Assembly: GCA_036732025.1 (NCBI GenBank)
Contig: DAINDE010000019.1
Span: 3,510 to 67,509 of the forward strand
DNA from: SSSZ01 sp036732025
Lineage (GTDB): Bacteria; Pseudomonadota; Gammaproteobacteria; Burkholderiales; Rhodocyclaceae
Length of the DNA stretch: 64,000 nt
Direction: 5' to 3'
Made by a program: the position numbers and the translations under genes. The notes beneath the pieces are model-generated. The model was not told the DNA's origin and did no database searches. It saw only the letters and a list, made by a program, of their open reading frames with translations. Positions 60,056-64,000 of the stretch are shown piece by piece (position 1 is the stretch's first letter; each line of letters starts with the position of its first letter).

Positions 60056-60946
60056 ATGGCAGAAAACTGCCTGCTGGTAGTCGATGACGAACCCATCAGC
60101 CTGGAAAGCCTGGTCGAGAACCTGAGGGACGAAGGCTATGTCGTCGTCGCCGCGGCCACCGGCGCCGCCGCCTGGGCCGAGATCGGGGCCGACCCCGGCC
60201 GCTTCGACGCCATCGTCCTCGACCGCATGCTGCCGGACATGGACGGCATCGACATCCTCCGCCGCCTCAAGGGGCAGCCCGGCATGCCCTACGTGCCGGT
60301 CATCATGCAGACCGGCATGGCCGCCGACGCCGACGTGGCCGACGGCGTCCGGGCCGGCGCCTACTACTACCTGACCAAGCCCTTTTCCGCCGACACCCTG
60401 CTCGCCATCGTCGGCGCCGCCCTCAAGGATGCCCGCGAACACCGGGAGCTGGCCGGCGCCGTCCGCGGGGCGGACATTTCGCTGGCCTGCCTGCGGGAAG
60501 CCACCTTCGCCTTCCGCACCCCCGAAGAAGCCCGGGAGCTGGCCACCCGCGCCGCCGGCATGGCGCCGGACCCCGGCCGCGTCGTGCTGGGGCTCTCGGA
60601 ACTGCTCATCAACGCCATCGAACACGGCAACCTGGCCATCGGCTACGCCGAAAAGACCCGCCTCCTGGAAGAAAACCGCCTGGCCGATGAAATCGCCCGC
60701 CGCCTGGCCGCCCCCGAACAACAGGGCCGTTACGCCGAACTGCGGGTGTGGCGGGGCGACGGCGAACTCTGCTACCGGGTGCGCGACCAGGGCACCGGCT
60801 TCGACTGGCTGCCCTACCTGGAAATGAGCTCCGACCGCGCCTTCGACACCCACGGCCGCGGCATCGCCCTCTCCCGCATGCTCAGCTTCGACCGCCTGGA
60901 ATACCAGGGCTGCGGCAACGAGGTGCTGGCGCAGGTGCGGGTCTAG
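60056..60946 (+). CDS. Response regulator with C-terminal anti-sigma-type ATPase domain
   Basis: 296 residues from ATG 60056 (GGGGGAG upstream). Receiver domain with acidic pocket D10/D11, phosphoacceptor D56 (IVLDRMLPDMDG) and conserved Lys in YYLTKPFSA. Residues ~155-296 are a GHKL ATPase of the RsbW/SpoIIAB kind: LGLSELLINAIEHGN (N box), YRVRDQGTGFDW (G1) and GRGIALSRML (G2). No phosphoacceptor His or DNA-binding domain. Probably a phosphorylation-controlled switch-protein kinase in a partner-switching pathway. No sensor kinase gene is adjacent. Confidence 0.85.
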   Translation: MAENCLLVVDDEPISLESLVENLRDEGYVVVAAATGAAAWAEIGADPGRFDAIVLDRMLPDMDGIDILRRLKGQPGMPYVPVIMQTGMAADADVADGVRAGAYYYLTKPFSADTLLAIVGAALKDAREHRELAGAVRGADISLACLREATFAFRTPEEARELATRAAGMAPDPGRVVLGLSELLINAIEHGNLAIGYAEKTRLLEENRLADEIARRLAAPEQQGRYAELRVWRGDGELCYRVRDQGTGFDWLPYLEMSSDRAFDTHGRGIALSRMLSFDRLEYQGCGNEVLAQVRV

Positions 60947-60985
60947 AAACAATACCGTTCAGATAAGCGTCGCCTGCCCCCATCA

Positions 60986-61054
60986 CCGTTCGGGCTGAGC
61001 TTGTCGAAGCCCTGTGCCGCGCGGGCTGCCCTTCGACAGGCCCAGGGCGAACGG
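60986..61054. repeat. REP-type palindrome, copy C
   Basis: CCGTTCGGGCTGAGCTTGTC ... GACAGGCCCAGGGCGAACGG, same family as 20879-20943. It lies between convergent genes (60946 and 61161). Apart from this and a small GGGCGCC repeat near 61120-61138, the 214-base stretch holds nothing recognised. Confidence 0.88.
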
Positions 61055-61160
61055 CTAAACCAAACAGTATCGGGTCTGGAAACGGTCGACCCCGGGCATT
61101 CCGCCCTTCGGCAGACGGAGGGCGCCCGCGGCAGGGCGCCGGTTTGCCGGCTTGCCGTGC

Positions 61161-62513
61161 CTACCGCTCCCGCCCCGCCTCGTGCCAGGCCTTCTTCACC
61201 GGCGAGAGCAGGTACTCCAGCACCGTCCGGTCCCCCAGGTGGATTTCGGCGTTGGCCTGCATGCCGGCGGTCAGCGGAAAGCGCTCCCCGTCGACGGTGA
61301 GCGCCATGGCATCCAGCGCCACCAGGGCCTTGTAGCGTAACGGCCGGGGAGGCTTGGCCGCCTCCTTCTGGCCGGCGTCGGTGTCCGCCGCATCGGCGCT
61401 CACGTGCGCCACCCGCCCTTCCACCATGCCGTATTTCTGGAAGGGGAAGGCGGCGAACTTGAGCTTCACCGTCTGGTCCTTGCGCACGAAACCGATATCC
61501 TCGTTGCTCACCCAGACCTCCGCCTGCAGGGTTTCATCCTTCGGCACCAGAGTGAGGAGCACGGTGCCCGGCTGCACCACCGTGCCGGCGGTGTGGGTGG
61601 CGAGATCCTTGACCACGCTGTCCTGGGGCGCCTTCAGTTCCAGCAGCGCCTGCTTGTGGGCCTGCTTGGCCATTTCCTGGGCGAGCCGCTCCGCCTGGCC
61701 CTGCAATTCGTTGCGTTCGGCGTGGAGCTTGCGGCGGTAATCCGCCTCGATCTGGGCCAAGGCCTTTTCCGATTGGGCGATGCTCGCCCGGGCAGCGGCG
61801 ATGACGTGGGCCTGGGTCTGCGCCTCCTGTTCCTTTTCCAGGCGCTCCCGTTTCTTGTCGCTAGCCATCAGGGGGCCGGCAAAACCGTCCCGGGCCAGCT
61901 TCTCGAATGCCTTGTCCTGCTCCCGGTAGTGGGGCAGGGCGGCTTCCAGCTTTTCCTTCACCTGCTGGGCGGCCGCCAGTTCCTGGCGGGCCTTGGTGAG
62001 GCGGGCCCGTTCCTCCGCCAGATCGGCTTCCAGGGCGGCGCGGTTGGCCCGGTACTGGGCTTCCACCTCGCCCGCCAGCGCCGGCGGGTCGCCGGCATCG
62101 CGGGCGAAGGGCCGGCCGGCGAGTTCGGCGTCGATGCGGCGCAGCGACAGTCGCTTGCGCTCGGCATCGGCGGCCAGGGCCCGGGTATCCGCCTCGGCGG
62201 CGATGGCGTCCATGCGCATGAGCACCTGTCCGGTGCGGACGACCTCGCCCTCCTTGACCAGGATGTCCCTGACGATGCCGGCCTCCGCCGGCTGGACGAT
62301 CTTGACGTAGCTGTGGGGGACGAGCTTGCCCTCGGCCACGGCGACGATATCCAGGCGCCCCAGGACGGACCAGAGCAGCAGGACGGCGAGAAATACCAGG
62401 AGCGCCCACAGCACCTTACGGCCGAGGGGGTTGGGGGGTGCCTCCTGCAGGCGCAGGAGGGGCGGGGAGAAGTCGAGGGGGTCGGCCTTCGCCATCGGGA
62501 AGCGAACGTCCAT
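61161..62513 (-). CDS. HlyD family type I secretion periplasmic adaptor
   Basis: 450 residues. One N-terminal membrane helix (~35-55, VLWALLVFLAVLLLWSVL), a lipoyl-like half (GKLVPHSYVKIVQPAEAGIV, LVKEGEVVRTGQVLMRMD), a long alpha-helical hairpin (~85-290) and a beta-barrel return (LKAPQDSVVKDLATHTAGTV, then QANAEIHLGDRTVLEYLLSP). Membrane fusion protein of an RTX-type exporter. The RTX substrate is encoded upstream on the same strand; the ABC transporter is not in the window. Confidence 0.93.
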   Translation of the reverse strand: MDVRFPMAKADPLDFSPPLLRLQEAPPNPLGRKVLWALLVFLAVLLLWSVLGRLDIVAVAEGKLVPHSYVKIVQPAEAGIVRDILVKEGEVVRTGQVLMRMDAIAAEADTRALAADAERKRLSLRRIDAELAGRPFARDAGDPPALAGEVEAQYRANRAALEADLAEERARLTKARQELAAAQQVKEKLEAALPHYREQDKAFEKLARDGFAGPLMASDKKRERLEKEQEAQTQAHVIAAARASIAQSEKALAQIEADYRRKLHAERNELQGQAERLAQEMAKQAHKQALLELKAPQDSVVKDLATHTAGTVVQPGTVLLTLVPKDETLQAEVWVSNEDIGFVRKDQTVKLKFAAFPFQKYGMVEGRVAHVSADAADTDAGQKEAAKPPRPLRYKALVALDAMALTVDGERFPLTAGMQANAEIHLGDRTVLEYLLSPVKKAWHEAGRER

Positions 62514-62519
62514 GGGGCG

Positions 62520-62906
62520 TCAAACCTTTCGGATGGGGCCGGGGTACTGCGCCACCGACGAATCGGCGGTCAACAGCATGATCCCTTCCACCGCGGCCTG
62601 GGCCACCAGGATGCGGTCGAAGGGATCCTTGTGCAAAGGCGGCAGGTCTTCTACCGCCACCGCATGTTCGCCGGCAATCGGAATCTCGCCGTAACCGTTG
62701 TCCCGCAGGCCTCGGCGCAGGACCCGGGCATCGACCTGGAAGTCGTCGCGGCCCAGCCCCCGTTTAATGGCGATCTCCCACAGGCTGGCCGCGCTGAAAA
62801 AAAGTTCGTTCTCCGGGGAGGCGATCAGCTCCCGCGCCTCCCCGGAGAGACGTTCAGGCATGCCGGCGGCCCAGAGCAGCAGATGCGTATCGAGTAGCAG
62901 CTTCAT
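62520..62906 (-). CDS. PIN domain toxin (type II toxin-antitoxin)
   Basis: 128 residues. Predicted Mg-dependent RNase with PIN acidic residues in KLLLDTHLLLW (Asp), SAASLWEIAIK (Glu), DPFDRILVAQA (Asp) and LTADSSVA (Asp). Start ATG overlaps the antitoxin stop by 4 bases. It sits 6 bases before the HlyD gene, inside the secretion locus. Confidence 0.92.
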   Translation of the reverse strand: MKLLLDTHLLLWAAGMPERLSGEARELIASPENELFFSAASLWEIAIKRGLGRDDFQVDARVLRRGLRDNGYGEIPIAGEHAVAVEDLPPLHKDPFDRILVAQAAVEGIMLLTADSSVAQYPGPIRKV

Positions 62907-63142
62907 TCGCCACCCGCGAAAAGCCGCTCGATTTCCGCCCGGCCCATGGTGTCGAAATCCTCCGGCACCGTAAACGCCATGAAACCCAGCCGCCTTGCCT
63001 GGCCGGGCTCTGGCGCATCGAGGGGAACCACCTTGACCATCGGCTTGCCGGCTTTGGCAATCACGAACGATTCACCCTTTGCCGCCTGCTCGATGAGCCG
63101 GGACAAATGGGTCTTGGCTTCATGAACGTTGAAGGTTTGCAT
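62903..63142 (-). CDS. Phd/YefM family antitoxin
   Basis: 79 residues from the ATG at 63142; a longer in-frame start at 63208 would include the operator and is not used. FNVHEAKTHLSRLIEQAAKGE and FVIAKAGKPMVKVVPL are diagnostic of Phd/YefM DNA-binding antitoxins. The C-terminal part (FDTMGRAEIERLFAG) would bind and block the PIN toxin. Likely autoregulated through the palindrome just upstream. Confidence 0.92.
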   Translation of the reverse strand: MQTFNVHEAKTHLSRLIEQAAKGESFVIAKAGKPMVKVVPLDAPEPGQARRLGFMAFTVPEDFDTMGRAEIERLFAGGE

Positions 63143-63156
63143 GGTCGGCTCCAATA

Positions 63157-63170
63157 AACTAAGTTTAGTT
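63157..63170 (-). promoter_or_regulatory. Probable autoregulatory operator of the Phd/PIN pair
   Basis: AACTAA-GT-TTAGTT palindrome, partly repeated (TTAGTTAGTTTAGT) towards 63178, 15 bases upstream of the antitoxin start in an A+T-rich patch unlike its surroundings. Confidence 0.6.
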
Positions 63171-63212
63171 AGTTTAGTCATGTCGGTGCTTGGTGACAAT
63201 CCATTCACCCGC

Positions 63213-64000
63213 CTACGTCAGCCGAACCAAGCCCGTCTGCAGGCTGGCCAGCGAACTCAAGGTCTGCGCGCCGGTCCCCAGGTTGGCATCGGCCAGCACC
63301 GCCAGGGCGGGCGTGACCCCGATCCCGGTCAGGGTGCCGTTCCTGCCGTACTGGTAGGCCAGGTCGCCGCCGATGGCCGCGCTGTCCGATCCGCCCAGGT
63401 TGTTGCTGGCCAAGGCATTGCTGAGCGCCCAGCTCGTCAAGCCGCTGTTGGCGGCACGGGCGGCGTCGAAGGCACTGGCCAGGCCGGTGAAGTTGAAGTT
63501 CTCCACCTTCTGGTTGAGCAGCGGGTCGCTCCCGCCCTGGACGAAGCCGGCCATGGCCTCCGCCATCACCTGCAGCTTGGTCACCGGCTTGGAAGGCGTT
63601 CCGGCGTACCAATCCTTGAAGGTGATCTGGTCGCTGGCGCCAATCTTGAGCACCAGGTCGTTGGCCGATTTGGTAAACACCAGGTCGCCATAGGCGATGC
63701 CGCCGCCCAGGGAAAGGGTGTCGCTACCGGTGCCGCCGGCGGCAAAGGTATCCTGGCCATCGCCCTTGTTGAAGAGGATGACGTCGTTGCCGGCGCCGGC
63801 GCCCAGCGTGTCGTTGCCGGTGCCGCCCAGGTAAACCTCGGCCGCGCTGCCGCCCGTGAGGCTGTCAGCCCCGGCACCGCCGTTGAACAGCGCCGTACCG
63901 GTGCCATCGACGATATTGTCGTTGCCATCGCAGCCTTGCAGGATATCGCTGCCGGCGTTGCCCTCCAGGTAGTCGTCGCCGGCGCCGCCGTCGAGGATAT
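63213..64000 (-). CDS. RTX repeat protein, C-terminal part (gene runs off the window)
   Basis: The open frame continues to the window edge, giving at least 262 residues. The upstream part (63690-64000) encodes Ca2+-binding nonapeptide repeats such as LDGGAGDDYLEGNAGSD, LGGTGNDTLGAGAGND and AAGGTGSDTLSLGGG. The C-terminal ~150 residues include the RTX-end stretch LVLKIGASDQITFKDWYAG and VENFNFTGLASAFDAARAA, which serve as the uncleaved secretion signal of type I exported proteins. Function of the effector part lies outside the window. Confidence 0.92.
   Translation of the reverse strand, partial: ILDGGAGDDYLEGNAGSDILQGCDGNDNIVDGTGTALFNGGAGADSLTGGSAAEVYLGGTGNDTLGAGAGNDVILFNKGDGQDTFAAGGTGSDTLSLGGGIAYGDLVFTKSANDLVLKIGASDQITFKDWYAGTPSKPVTKLQVMAEAMAGFVQGGSDPLLNQKVENFNFTGLASAFDAARAANSGLTSWALSNALASNNLGGSDSAAIGGDLAYQYGRNGTLTGIGVTPALAVLADANLGTGAQTLSSLASLQTGLVRLT

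Overview
The window is a GC-rich, densely coded bacterial chromosome segment with one 10-base assembly gap (13921-13930). A 14-gene-type Nuo complex I, cobalamin-dependent ribonucleotide reductase, class I PHA synthase, soluble NAD-reducing Hox hydrogenase, FNR/HemN and a cbb3-type CcoN together point to a facultatively anaerobic betaproteobacterium. Rhodocyclales (the Azoarcus/Dechloromonas/Azospira neighbourhood) is the most likely order, but this is inferred from gene content, not from a search.

Layout. 1-6780: the end of the nuo operon (nuoH 3' end, then nuoI-J-K-L-M-N), closed by an intrinsic terminator. 6791-14000: ADP-ribose pyrophosphatase, then on the minus strand queF, nrdJ (behind an NrdR-like box) and a MaoC-Pta fusion/ackA operon. 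14197-16106: fabI and a kinase-like/tyrosine-phosphatase-like gene pair. 16212-21451: hoxF-U-Y-H-W, with a REP-type palindrome built into the cleavable tail of HoxH. 21604-26354: two secreted proteins of unknown function, terC behind a yybP-ykoY (Mn2+) riboswitch, uspA and a beta-CASP nuclease-like protein. 26389-28143: phaC. 28182-31796: an FNR/DNR-type promoter driving hemerythrin, DUF2249, a polytopic membrane protein, NnrS and SirB2 genes. 31784-40752: fnr and hemN divergent around a shared FNR box, then a TauE/SafE-like protein, Usp, CopA, a PAS-GGDEF-EAL protein, a CopZ-like chaperone and SelD.

40785-49020 is an iron-responsive neighbourhood: TonB receptor plus DUF1513 protein behind a Fur-like palindrome, bfd behind two Fur sites, an HExxH protein, and a minus-strand operon (24-aa membrane microprotein, 70-aa protein, 143-aa coiled-coil protein, DUF2325 protein) whose promoter is covered by a perfect Fur palindrome. 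49027-51005 holds a bacteriohemerythrin and a CcoN with no CcoO/P next to it. 51279-58790 is a transglutaminase/ATP-grasp/alpha-E peptide-modification-type cluster interrupted by a DUF433/DUF5615 toxin-antitoxin pair. 58774-60946 holds a flavoprotein and a response regulator with an anti-sigma-type ATPase domain. 61161-64000 (minus) is part of a type I secretion locus (RTX protein, HlyD adaptor) with a Phd/PIN toxin-antitoxin pair inserted.

The common thread is switching between oxygen-limited and oxic respiration: complex I, Hox hydrogenase, FNR-controlled haem and NO-related genes, copper supply, cbb3 subunit, and Fur-controlled iron handling. No tRNA, rRNA, CRISPR array, complete transposon or prophage was recognised.
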